Source: JAIPAN01 sp040403555
Lineage (GTDB): Bacteria > Bacteroidota > Bacteroidia > Sphingobacteriales > Sphingobacteriaceae
Assembly (NCBI GenBank): GCA_040403555.1
Contig: JBBAKN010000004.1
Location: 62,001 to 126,000, forward strand
Direction of reading: 5' to 3'
Length of the DNA stretch: 64,000 nt
Numbering within the stretch: position 1 is the stretch's first letter; each line of letters opens with the position of its first letter. The position numbers were made by a program, and so were the translations under genes. Under the pieces are notes generated by a model. That model saw nothing but the letters and a program-made list of their open reading frames with translations, was not told where the DNA came from and did not search any database. Positions 1 to 8,800 of the stretch are shown one piece after another.

Positions 1-46
1 TTGCAAGTAAGCCCACAACACATAACCTGCAACCCACAATTAAATG

Positions 47-889
47 TTACTCTTCTGTTTTTTCGGTTTCAGTTTCTGCTTTAGCAGTAGTTTTGCGTGC
101 TCTTTTACCAGGAGTAGCGCTAGCTGCTTCTGTTGCCGGAGCGGCATCTACTTTTGCTTTTTCAGCTGCACCTTCTTTGTCGGTTTCTTCGTCTTTCTCA
201 CGTTTACGCTCTTCTAAACCTTCCTGAATTGCTTTGATAATGATATCGGTAATTAAGGTAATAGATTTTGTAGCGTCATCGTTTGCCGGAATTGGGAAAT
301 CGATATTTGAAGGATCTGAGTTCGTATCCACCATTGCAAAGGTTGGGATATTTAACTTCAATGCTTCAGCCACTGCAATGTGTTCTTTTTTCACATCAAC
401 TAAGAATAATGCGGCAGGTAAACGGTTCAAATCGGCGATACCTCCTAACAGAGATTCTAATTTGATACGTTCACGCTGAATCATTAATTTTTCTTTTTTC
501 GACAATACATCGTAAGTGCCGTCTTGGGTCATTTTATCGATGTTAGACATCTTTTTGATAGACTTGCGCACGGTAGAAAAATTAGTTAGCATACCACCCA
601 ACCAACGTTCGGTTACGTAAGGCATGCCTACAGATTTCGCTTGCTCAGCTACGATATCTTTCGCTTGTTTTTTTGTAGATACGAAAAGTACTTTACGGCC
701 CGATTTAACAATTTGTTTAATCGCGGCAGCACCTTCCTCTAACTTAGTTAATGTTTTATTTAAATCGATAATATGGATGCCATTACGTTCCATGAAAATG
801 TAAGGCGCCATTTTTGGATCCCATTTGCGGGTAAGGTGACCAAAGTGTACACCTGCATCCAATAAGTCTTGATATGTTGTTCTAGCCAT
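47..889 (-). CDS. rpsB: 30S ribosomal protein S2
   Basis: Small-subunit ribosomal protein S2, 280 residues. I start it at the ATG at 889 (MARTTYQDLL), preceded by a strong AGGAGG ribosome binding site; the frame stays open upstream into rpsI, but that part is not S2-like. Visible family features are DAGVHFGHLTRKWDPKM near the N-terminus, IIDLNKT, WLGGMLTNF and the PANDDA segment. The last 55 or so residues are a low-complexity Lys/Glu/Ala/Thr tail (GKRARKTTAKAE), common in Bacteroidota S2. It is the last gene visible in an rplM-rpsI-rpsB operon, 19 bases after rpsI; tsf probably follows outside the window. Confidence 0.98.
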   Translation of the reverse strand: MARTTYQDLLDAGVHFGHLTRKWDPKMAPYIFMERNGIHIIDLNKTLTKLEEGAAAIKQIVKSGRKVLFVSTKKQAKDIVAEQAKSVGMPYVTERWLGGMLTNFSTVRKSIKKMSNIDKMTQDGTYDVLSKKEKLMIQRERIKLESLLGGIADLNRLPAALFLVDVKKEHIAVAEALKLNIPTFAMVDTNSDPSNIDFPIPANDDATKSITLITDIIIKAIQEGLEERKREKDEETDKEGAAEKAKVDAAPATEAASATPGKRARKTTAKAETETEKTEE

Positions 890-908
890 TTTTTTGATCC
901 TCCTGAAA

Positions 909-1295
909 TTAACGTTTACTGAATTGGAAGCGCTTACGTGCTTTCTTACGACCTGGTTTCTTACGCTCAACCATACGGTCATCGCGGGTCATAATGCCTT
1001 TAGCTCTCAATGAAGGTTTAGTTTCCGGATCTAGCTCAACAATTGCTTTCGCAATTGCCAAACGAACGGCTTCTGCCTGTCCTTTAACACCACCACCTGC
1101 TACATTTACTTTCACATCAAATTTACCGGTAGAACCGCTAACTTTTGTTGATTGAGTAACAATGTACTGCAAGGGTAATGTTGGGAAATACTCTTTGTAA
1201 TCTTTACCGTTTACGGTAATGTTGCCGCTACCCTCAGTTAAATAAATGCGGGCAACAGCAGTTTTTCTTCTTCCCGAAGTGTTTGTTGTTGACAT
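909..1295 (-). CDS. rpsI: 30S ribosomal protein S9
   Basis: Small-subunit ribosomal protein S9, 128 residues, full length. The N-terminal GRRKTAVARIYL block, the central VAGGGVKGQAEAVR block and the basic C-terminus KKARKRFQFSKR, which reaches into the ribosomal P site, are all present. It lies 11 bases after rplM and is preceded by a purine-rich AAGGAG-type binding site, so translation of the two is probably linked. Expression should be driven by the promoter in front of rplM. Confidence 0.98.
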   Translation of the reverse strand: MSTTNTSGRRKTAVARIYLTEGSGNITVNGKDYKEYFPTLPLQYIVTQSTKVSGSTGKFDVKVNVAGGGVKGQAEAVRLAIAKAIVELDPETKPSLRAKGIMTRDDRMVERKKPGRKKARKRFQFSKR

Positions 1296-1306
1296 TTTTT
1301 TTCTCC

Positions 1307-1750
1307 TTAAAGTTTAATGGTTGTAGGATTTTGAGCAGCATGCGGATGATCAGTACCTGCATATACATACAGGTTCTTGTAAATTGCACGGCCCAAACGA
1401 TTTTTAGGTAACATACCGCGAACGGCTTTTTCTACTACACGTTCTGGATGTTTTACCATTAACTCCTTTGGAGAAATGAAACGCTGACCGCCTGGATAGC
1501 CGGTATAGGAAACATACTGCTTTTCGCTGAATTTGTTTCCGGTCAGTTTAACCTTGTCTGCATTAATAACAATTACGTTATCTCCGCAGTCTACGTGTGG
1601 GGTGTACGATGGCTTGTTTTTTCCTCTTACAATCATTGCGATTTTAGAAGACAAGCGCCCCAAAATCTCTCCTTGAGCGTCAACAACTACCCATTGTTTG
1701 TTAACGGTCGTTTTCTTGGCAGAGACAGTTTTGTAACTTAACGTATTCAC
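1307..1750 (-). CDS. rplM: 50S ribosomal protein L13, GTG start
   Basis: Large-subunit ribosomal protein L13, 147 residues. The family blocks WVVVDAQGEILGRLSSKIA, HVDCGDNVIVINADKV and GMLPKNRLGRAI are visible. The start codon is GTG at 1750; I keep it because the following NTLSYKT is the usual L13 N-terminus in this phylum and no in-frame ATG precedes it. It is the first gene of the rplM-rpsI-rpsB operon. A consensus promoter and a GC-capped hairpin lie just upstream, which would suit autoregulation by L13, though I have no direct proof. Confidence 0.97.
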   Translation of the reverse strand: MNTLSYKTVSAKKTTVNKQWVVVDAQGEILGRLSSKIAMIVRGKNKPSYTPHVDCGDNVIVINADKVKLTGNKFSEKQYVSYTGYPGGQRFISPKELMVKHPERVVEKAVRGMLPKNRLGRAIYKNLYVYAGTDHPHAAQNPTTIKL

Positions 1751-1785
1751 TTGCTTTTGTTTATTTAATTAATAAATTATGTAAT

Positions 1786-1800
1786 CCCCAAAAATTGGGG
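1786..1800 (-). promoter_or_regulatory. Leader hairpin upstream of rplM
   Basis: A 6-bp perfect stem (CCCCAA with TTGGGG) with a 3-base loop, placed at or next to the predicted 5' end of the rplM transcript. No T-run follows, so it is not a normal terminator. A ribosomal-protein leader or a 5' stabilising stem are both possible. The stem is seen in the sequence; the role is inference. Confidence 0.45.
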
Positions 1801-1804
1801 ACTG

Positions 1805-1835
1805 CAAAGATAGCCTTATTCTGTTAAATTTCAAA
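1805..1835 (-). promoter_or_regulatory. Bacteroidota-type promoter for rplM operon
   Basis: On the minus strand, TTTG (1835-1832), a 19-base spacer, then TATCTTTG (1812-1805). This matches the TTTG-N19-TAnnTTTG consensus of the Bacteroidota housekeeping sigma factor. Transcription should begin near 1798-1801, giving a leader of about 50 bases before rplM. Confidence 0.8.
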
Positions 1836-1978
1836 TCATTAGTGCAATTTTACCAAGCAGCCAATATTATTTTTTCAATTACGTTAAGAACAATGTATTA
1901 GGTTCGGTATTTATTGTATAGATGAATAGCATAACCTATGTGTTAATTAACTCATTATTCACTTAATTTTATTGATTT

Positions 1979-2398
1979 ATGTACTCAAAAAACTACTTAT
2001 TAGCAGGAATTCTAGGCGGTATTGTTTACTTTTTCTTAGGCTGGTTTATTTACGGAATGTTATTAATGAATTACATGGAAGAAAATGCCGGCCTGGCTTT
2101 GGGGGTAAACCGTGTAGACATGTTATTCTGGTCAATCGGTTTGGGCAGTTTATTGTATGGATTTTTCCTTTCCTATATTTTTTCTTGCCTAGGGCAGGTT
2201 AAAACCGCCGGATCTGGTGCCAAAACAGGTGCTTGGATCGGGTTTTTGGTGGCAGGTGCCATAGATTTTACCATGTATGGCACTACCAATATTAGCACAC
2301 TAAACGCAGTTGTGGTTGACATTTTAGCTGCAACCGTGATGGCCACAATTACCGGAGCTGTTGTGGCTTGGGTACTCGGTGCAGGCTCCACAAAATAA
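1979..2398 (+). CDS. Small four-helix membrane protein, unknown function
   Basis: A 139-residue integral membrane protein. I see about four hydrophobic helices: residues 5-28 (LLAGILGGIVYFFLGWFIYG), 48-70, 82-98 and 110-134. Polar loops between them are short. There is no signal peptide cleavage site and no catalytic motif. It resembles the small uncharacterised membrane proteins common in soil and freshwater Bacteroidota (DUF1761-like), but I do not recognise a specific family with certainty. It is a single-gene unit: a rho-independent terminator follows 26 bases after the stop. Confidence 0.8.
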   Translation: MYSKNYLLAGILGGIVYFFLGWFIYGMLLMNYMEENAGLALGVNRVDMLFWSIGLGSLLYGFFLSYIFSCLGQVKTAGSGAKTGAWIGFLVAGAIDFTMYGTTNISTLNAVVVDILAATVMATITGAVVAWVLGAGSTK

Positions 2399-2423
2399 GC
2401 TCTCAACTACCTTTTACGCACAG

Positions 2424-2458
2424 ATGCCATATCTTATTACCGGATATGGCATTTTTTT
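2424..2458 (+). terminator. Rho-independent terminator
   Basis: A 10-bp inverted repeat (ATGCCATATC with GATATGGCAT) followed by seven T residues. It ends the transcript of the membrane protein gene and separates it from the desaturase gene. Confidence 0.85.
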
Positions 2459-2497
2459 AATAAAATATTGACTATCTGATAAATAAACCGTATCCTT

Positions 2498-3256
2498 ATG
2501 GCTCAACCCGCTAAAAACGATACGTGCATGATTATTTTTGTTTTTTTAATTGCCCATTGGTTTCTTTCCCTCTTTTTCCAAACCTTCTTTTTACACCGCT
2601 ACGCTTCTCACAAAATGTTTACACTCAATCCGTTTTGGGAGAAGTTTTTTTATATTCTCACCTTTTTATTTCAAGGGGCTAGTTTTTTAAATCCGAGAGC
2701 TTATGCTATTCTGCACCGCATGCACCATGCGTATAGTGATACCGAGAAAGATCCCCATTCGCCCCGTTATTTTAAAAACATTTTTATTATGATGTATACC
2801 ACTGGAGGTATATTTCGCCAATTTTTATTAAAAGCTAAAGAGCCCGAAAGCCAGTTTAAGGGCAATTATCCCGAATGGCCACTTATAGATGATATTGGCT
2901 CTAGCACCTATTCTAGATTAGCTTTTGGTGTATTGTACGTAATTTTTTATGTAATTTTTGCCACCCATTGGTGGATGTTTTTATTCTTGCCCATACACTT
3001 TTTAATGGGACCCATACAAGGTGCTATCGTAAATTGGTGTGGCCACATGTATGGTTATTCAAATTTTAACAACCACGATCATTCTAAAAATACCACCCCA
3101 ATAGATGTGTTGATGTTGGGGGAGTTATTTCAAAATAACCACCATATGTACCCCAACAGTGCTAATTTTGCCCAACGTTGGTTTGAAATTGACCCTGTGT
3201 ATTATATAATTAAGGGATTACATGGCTTGCGGGTACTCAAACTCAGAAAAGTTTAA
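2498..3256 (+). CDS. Fatty acid desaturase (acyl-CoA/acyl-lipid delta-9 type)
   Basis: A 252-residue membrane di-iron desaturase that introduces a cis double bond into fatty acyl chains and so adjusts membrane fluidity. The histidine boxes that bind the two irons are visible: HRYASH at 33-38, HRMHH at 73-77 and QNNHHMYP near 214-221, with the extra GHMYGY and NNHDHS segments between. Hydrophobic helices flank the boxes (11-32, 50-62, 140-175). The length is near that of short bacterial delta-9 desaturases. The stop codon directly abuts the stop of the convergent GH3 gene with no base between. Exact substrate is unknown. Confidence 0.9.
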   Translation: MAQPAKNDTCMIIFVFLIAHWFLSLFFQTFFLHRYASHKMFTLNPFWEKFFYILTFLFQGASFLNPRAYAILHRMHHAYSDTEKDPHSPRYFKNIFIMMYTTGGIFRQFLLKAKEPESQFKGNYPEWPLIDDIGSSTYSRLAFGVLYVIFYVIFATHWWMFLFLPIHFLMGPIQGAIVNWCGHMYGYSNFNNHDHSKNTTPIDVLMLGELFQNNHHMYPNSANFAQRWFEIDPVYYIIKGLHGLRVLKLRKV

Positions 3257-4972
3257 TTATAAACCCTCTCCGTTTTTAAAGTAAGGGTTTACAGTTACGG
3301 GTAATTTTCCTTTAGGTGCAAGGGTGCCACTTACTATTTTTATAGCTGCTTCTTGCATTTCTTTGCTATTTTGATAGCCCAACACTAAGCTCTGTTTGCC
3401 CTGGGGCTGAGGCAATCCAGCTAGCGTATATGGACTACCAAAAACAAGAGTTACCATTGATTTTAGGTTTAGTTTCGCTAAATATTCCTGTACAATAACG
3501 CTAAAGTCGAGAGTTGGCGCAGGTCGCCTCCGGGTATCGTGTATACTTACCATAATTTGTTCCATACCAATTAGTTCATGCTGCATCTGCTCAAAGTTGA
3601 TAGTGGGTGCATCTTTAGCAATATTTATGCTAATAAAATCGGTAAAATGGTTTTTCAAACCACGTTCAAACACATCTTCAGCACCAGTACCAATACTAAT
3701 AATCGCCGTTTTTTTTGTTTTTGAGAGTGAACGAATACCATCCATACTTGCTAAAACAGTTACGGCCTCTTCGGCCAATTGTTGGTTTAAGGCCAATGCC
3801 TCTGCTCGGTTTAAATTCGATACCAGGTTTTGTAAATCGGGCTGATAGGGTTTTGCCAATCCCGCCCAATATTTTGCTTTAAGTACTTTTTTTACCCGTT
3901 CGTTTATTCCCTCCCAGCTTAGTTGATGTTTCCGAATGGCTTTCCGAATTAGTTTAACTCCTCTTTTCGAATTTTCGGAAAGCTCCAACACGTCATTACC
4001 GGCTAGTAGGGCCCGTACATCTGCTTCGCCATTGGGGAAATACTTTACCACTCCTTTCATACCCATGGCATCTGAAATGATAAGTCCCTTGAAGCCCAAT
4101 TCTTCCTTTAATAAGCCAGTTATAATGGGTTTAGAAAGCGTAGATGGTAGGTTTGCTGTGCTATCTAAACTGGGGATATTCATGTGCGCCACCATGACAC
4201 CACTAGCGCCTGCGGTAATTAATTGTTTAAATGGATATAATTCTACGCTATCCAATCGCTGTTTAGTAAAAGGCAGCTGGGGTAAATCGAAGTGAGAATC
4301 TAGGTCGGTATCGCCATGGCCAGGGAAGTGTTTGAGGCTGGTTAACAAACCTTCTTCTTTCATTCCACGTAAATAGGCGCTGGCTTTTTCAGCAACCTTG
4401 TATTTATCGTCGCCAAAAGAACGAAAGCCAATAACCGGATTTTTAGGGTTGTTATTAATATCTACAACCGGGGCAAAATTAAGGTGCATACCCAGTAGTT
4501 TCATGTCTTGTGCAATTAGATTCCCCATTTTTTCAATGAGATCATTATTCTGAATGGCCCCCAAGGTCATCTGGTAGGGGTAACTTATGGTGCTGTCTAA
4601 GCGCATGCCTACTCCCCATTCGGCATCCATAGCAATAAGTAGGGGCACTTTGCTCTGTGCTTGGTAGTGTTTAGTGAGGGTTGCCTGTCTTACAGGTCCT
4701 CCTTGAAAAAACACCAAGCCGCCAATTTTTTCTTTTTTAATTACTCGGGCTATAGAATCTTCGTAGGCTTTGCCCTTATCGGTATGTGCCCGCACAAAAA
4801 ACAATTGTGAAATACGTTGTTTGTGGCTTAAACGTTTAAAAACCGAATCGGCCCAGTAATTGGGTTGCTGGAGGGTTTGAATAAACGATTGTTTTACTTG
4901 CGCATCTAGGCTACCCAGGCTAAGGACACCACATACTAGAAAGCCAATACCTGCCAAATTACACCTTTTCAT
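3257..4972 (-). CDS. Exported GH3 beta-N-acetylglucosaminidase-like protein
   Basis: Glycoside hydrolase family 3, 571 residues from the ATG at 4972, chosen because it begins a signal peptide (MKRCNLAGIGFLVCG...LDAQ); the longer frame adds 31 residues with no homology. The NagZ-type loop KHFPGHGDTDLDSHFDLP near residue 220 carries the Asp/His acid-base dyad, and SDAMGM near 300 carries the nucleophile Asp. A GH3 C-terminal domain follows and the protein ends just after it. Relatives in this phylum are often about 1,000 residues long with a fused beta-lactamase-like domain; that domain is absent. A role in peptidoglycan turnover in the periplasm is likely. Confidence 0.9.
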   Translation of the reverse strand: MKRCNLAGIGFLVCGVLSLGSLDAQVKQSFIQTLQQPNYWADSVFKRLSHKQRISQLFFVRAHTDKGKAYEDSIARVIKKEKIGGLVFFQGGPVRQATLTKHYQAQSKVPLLIAMDAEWGVGMRLDSTISYPYQMTLGAIQNNDLIEKMGNLIAQDMKLLGMHLNFAPVVDINNNPKNPVIGFRSFGDDKYKVAEKASAYLRGMKEEGLLTSLKHFPGHGDTDLDSHFDLPQLPFTKQRLDSVELYPFKQLITAGASGVMVAHMNIPSLDSTANLPSTLSKPIITGLLKEELGFKGLIISDAMGMKGVVKYFPNGEADVRALLAGNDVLELSENSKRGVKLIRKAIRKHQLSWEGINERVKKVLKAKYWAGLAKPYQPDLQNLVSNLNRAEALALNQQLAEEAVTVLASMDGIRSLSKTKKTAIISIGTGAEDVFERGLKNHFTDFISINIAKDAPTINFEQMQHELIGMEQIMVSIHDTRRRPAPTLDFSVIVQEYLAKLNLKSMVTLVFGSPYTLAGLPQPQGKQSLVLGYQNSKEMQEAAIKIVSGTLAPKGKLPVTVNPYFKNGEGL

Positions 4973-4977
4973 AAGCC

Positions 4978-5169
4978 TTAATTTATGTGTTGGAGGAAAT
5001 AAACGAGCACACCCAATGCTAGCATAAAGGTAAGGCAAAAACTTAAGGAGATGCTGTAGAGCCAAATGGCCATTTTATTTTTTAGACGCTTTTTTAAGAC
5101 TGATTTTACTCCCCAAATTACCAACACGTTGGCTAGTATATAAGCGGGTATGAGCAGTTGTAAAAGCAT
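4978..5169 (-). CDS. Small two-helix membrane protein, unknown
   Basis: A 63-residue frame with two hydrophobic helices (residues 2-20 and 36-60) separated by a basic loop (KSVLKKRLKNK), a plausible small inner-membrane protein. It ends 5 bases before the GH3 start codon, so the two may be co-translated. An AGGAA lies somewhat far (about 17 bases) upstream of the ATG. I recognise no family. It could be a chance frame, but the clean helix-loop-helix topology and tight spacing favour a gene. Confidence 0.5.
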   Translation of the reverse strand: MLLQLLIPAYILANVLVIWGVKSVLKKRLKNKMAIWLYSISLSFCLTFMLALGVLVYFLQHIN

Positions 5170-5304
5170 GAGTAAAATAAGTCATTTCCTGTGGTATTTA
5201 CAACACAGCCCTTTATCATCAAGGGTAATTTTAGAGTCCAAATTAGTAGTGGCTATACTAGATGCCCTCGTTTTGCGTTTCACTTTACTAATCCCTATAA
5301 AATT

Positions 5305-5805
5305 ATGAAAACTAGTGTGAAACTCCTTCTATTGCTTGTAACCGGTGTAAGTTTGTTTGCAAGCGCTTGTAAAAAAGACGAAAAAACATCTTTACCTATT
5401 ACTTTTGACCAAATTGCTTTAACCGATATAACAGCCCATGAAGCGGAATTTAGTGCCCTAAATACGGGTAGTGCTATTTATTATGAGAACCCTGCCGAAG
5501 CTCGGAATTTTAAAGTAGGCAGCATTTTATTTTTAAAAGGCGATGGAATTATACACTATGCTAAATTAGAAATTACTAGTGTAAGCGCTTCAGAGGTAAA
5601 ATTCAATTTTATGGCATATAATCCCGATGGAAGTGTTTTAGTGGCAAAAAAATTAGTAATTATTGGCTTAGGGCAAAGTACTTTTTCTTCTTTGACTGGT
5701 TTATATGATGCCCAACCAGCATTGTTTTCTATTGGATTTAGCAATAGTCCAACTAGTATAACTACATCAGCTGTAATTCATCATATTATTGTATTTAGGC
5801 ATTAA
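5305..5805 (+). CDS. Putative lipoprotein, unknown function
   Basis: A 166-residue secreted lipoprotein. I start it at the ATG at 5305, where a typical signal peptide begins (MKTSVKLLLLLVTGVSLF) and ends in a lipobox with Cys22 (FASAC). CKKDEK after the cysteine is typical of Bacteroidota lipoproteins. The mature part looks beta-rich (alternating hydrophobic and polar residues, many Thr/Ser) and has no cysteine or obvious active site. The frame is open 38 codons further upstream, but that part does not look like a signal sequence. It is a single-gene unit closed by a strong terminator. I do not recognise a family. Confidence 0.8.
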   Translation: MKTSVKLLLLLVTGVSLFASACKKDEKTSLPITFDQIALTDITAHEAEFSALNTGSAIYYENPAEARNFKVGSILFLKGDGIIHYAKLEITSVSASEVKFNFMAYNPDGSVLVAKKLVIIGLGQSTFSSLTGLYDAQPALFSIGFSNSPTSITTSAVIHHIIVFRH

Positions 5806-5813
5806 TTCAGCAC

Positions 5814-5847
5814 AAAAAAGCCCTCCCGAATTTCGGGAGGGCTTTTT
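5814..5847. terminator. Bidirectional rho-independent terminator
   Basis: A near-perfect inverted repeat: six A, GCCCTCCCGAA, then the complement and six T. Because both flanks carry the A and T runs it should work for the lipoprotein gene (plus) and for nrdJ (minus). Nearly the same element recurs at 45568-45603 and 49373-49408. Confidence 0.9.
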
Positions 5848-5867
5848 TGTGGGTAATTGTATAACTA

Positions 5868-8800
5868 TTAAGAACAGCCGCCCTGCGTGCCGCAGTTTAG
5901 GCATTTGTAGCAGGTGCCCGAGCGTACCATAATGTGCCCGCAATTGCTACAAGCCGGTGCATCCGATTGGCCACCACCCGAAATATCCAATACAGGTTTT
6001 AGGGTTTTATCACCTACCGTAACAGTTTCGCTTACTTTGGCTGTTTCCAACACGTTGCTGCTATCCGGATTGGTATCGGTATCCTGTATTTGAGGATTTC
6101 CCAACACTACTTTTTTCTCGGTAAGTACGTGTACCAAATCCTGACGATCTAGGTATTCGTAACCCAACATGCGGAAGATATAATCGATAATTGAGGTTGC
6201 CGATTTGATGTTATCGTGGCCACTTACCATACCCGATGGTTCGAAACGGGTAAAGGTGAATTTATCTACATACTCTTCTAAAGGAACACCATACTGTAAA
6301 CCTACCGATATGGCAATGGCAAAAGAGTTCATTAATGAACGGAAGGTTGCTCCTTCTTTGTGCATATCTACAAAGATTTCACCCAAGGTTCCATCTTCGT
6401 ATTCGCCGGTGCGCACAAAAATGGTTTGACCACCAACCGCAGCTTTTTGTGTAAAGCCACTGCGTTTAGCAGGCATGTTTTTCTTTTCTACAACCGATGA
6501 TAATTGGCGTTTGAAATGCGTATCGGTAGAACGATCTAAAATAGCACGAGCTGCTTCTAATACTTGCTCAGGCGTTAAGTCGCTTAATCTCACGTTTGCC
6601 GCTTCGCCCAATACATCCTCTACGGTATCTAACACATCTTCTTTAGAATCGGACGATTTGGTTGATAAGGGTTGAGATAATTTACTACCATCTCTGTAAA
6701 TGGCATTGGCTTTGGTACCCAATTTCCACGATAATTCGTAGCAATCTTTAATTTCTTCAACGGTAGCCTCGTTTGGCAAGTTGATGGTTTTAGAAATGGC
6801 ACCCGATAAGAATGGTTGTGCAGCTGCCATCATTTTTATGTGGCCGTGTGCATGAATATAACGTTCACCTTTGGTACCACATTTGTTGGCGCAATCAAAT
6901 ACCGGGTAGTGCTCTTCTTTTAAGAATGGAGCGCCCTCTATAGTCATGGTGCCGCAAATGTATTCGTTAGCTTCAGCAATTTGCTGACGGCTAAAACCTA
7001 GGTTTCTTAGTAAATTAAAATCATAATCGTTGTATTGTTCTGGTTTGAACCCTAAACGTTTTAAGCAATCTTCGCCCAAAGTCCATTGGTTAAACACAAA
7101 GCCAATTTCGAAAGCAGAAAGTAATGATTTTTCGATTTTCTCAATTTCGTCTTGTGTAAATCCTTTGTCGGCTAAGGTTTGTGCGTTAATATGTGGCGCT
7201 CCTGCTAAAGTAGCGGCACCTTTTGCATAGTTTACAATGGTAATAATTTGATTTTCGGTATACCCCAAGTTGCGTAAAGCAGCTGGCACACACTGGTTAA
7301 TAATTTTGAAATAACCACCACCCGATAATTTTTTGAATTTTACCAAGGCAAAATCTGGTTCTACCCCGGTTGTATCGCAATCCATTACCAAACCAATGGT
7401 TCCGGTTGGTGCAATTACCGTAGTTTGTGCGTTACGGTAACCGTATTTTTCGCCAAATTCTACTGCTTTATCCCACGAATTGCAGGCAGCTGCTAATAAA
7501 TAATCAGGGCAATATTTAGGGTCGATACCTTGAGGGGTAATTTCTAAACCTTCATATGTAGCATCGCTTGCGTTGTAGGCTGCATAACGGTGGTTACGCA
7601 TTACACGTAACATGTGTTTTTTGTTTTCTTCGTATTTGGTAAAGGTGCCTAATTCTTTAGCCATTTCTGCTGAAGTTGCATAGGCAGTACCGGTCATAAT
7701 AGCGGTAATAGAACCACCAATGGCACGGGCTTGCTCACTATCGTACGGAATACCGGCAACCATTAACATAGAACCTAAGTTGGCGTAACCCAAACCAAGG
7801 GTACGGTAATCGTATGATAATTGTGCTACTTCTTTTGATGGGAATTGAGCCATCAATACAGAAATTTCTAATACTACGGTCCATACACGGCAAGCGTGCT
7901 CAAATCCTTTTACATCAAAAACTAAAGTTTCTTTGTTGAAAAAGTGTGCTAGGTTAATAGAGGCTAAGTTACATGCGGTATTATCTAAAAACATGTACTC
8001 TGAACATGGATTTGATGCATTGATGCGTCCACCTTCGGGGCAAGTATGCCACTCGTTAATGGTAGTATCGTATTGTACACCCGGATCGGCACATGCCCAA
8101 GCAGCAAAGGCAATATCTTGCCATAATTTTTCTGTGGAGATAGATTTAATTACATCGCCTTTAATACGACCAATTAAATCCCAACTTCCGCCATTTTCTA
8201 ACGCTTTAAAGAATGTGTTCGGAATACGAACCGAGTTGTTTGAGTTTTGACCAGATACGGTGCGGTAAGCCTCACCCTCGTAATCGGAAGAATATCCGGC
8301 AGCAATTAAAGCCGCTACTTTTTTCTCTTCTTCTACTTTCCAGTTTACAAAACCTTCAATTTCTGGGTGATCTAAATCTAAGCATACCATTTTGGCTGCA
8401 CGACGGGTGGTACCACCAGATTTGATTGCACCGGCTGCACGGTCGCCAATTTTTAAGAACGACATTAAGCCCGATGAATAACCTCCACCTGATAATTTTT
8501 CGTTTTCGCCACGAATTTGTGAGTAATTCGTACCAACTCCGGAGCCATATTTAAAGATACGGGCCTCACGAACCCAAAGGTCCATGATACCGCCATCGTT
8601 TACTAAATCATCACTTACCGAAAGGATAAAGCAGGCATGGGGTTGTGGACGCTCATAGGCTGAGGTAGATTTGCTTAATACTTCGGTTTCTGGATCTACG
8701 AAATAGTGACCTTGTGGCTTTCCGGTAATGCCGTAAGAGCTGTGTAACCCAGTATTAAACCATTGCGGTGAGTTTGGCGCTGCCAACTGACCCACGATGG

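Noticed and set aside
5191..5304. Longer N-terminus for the lipoprotein gene
   Set aside because: The extra 38 residues would hide the clear signal peptide and lipobox that start at 5305.
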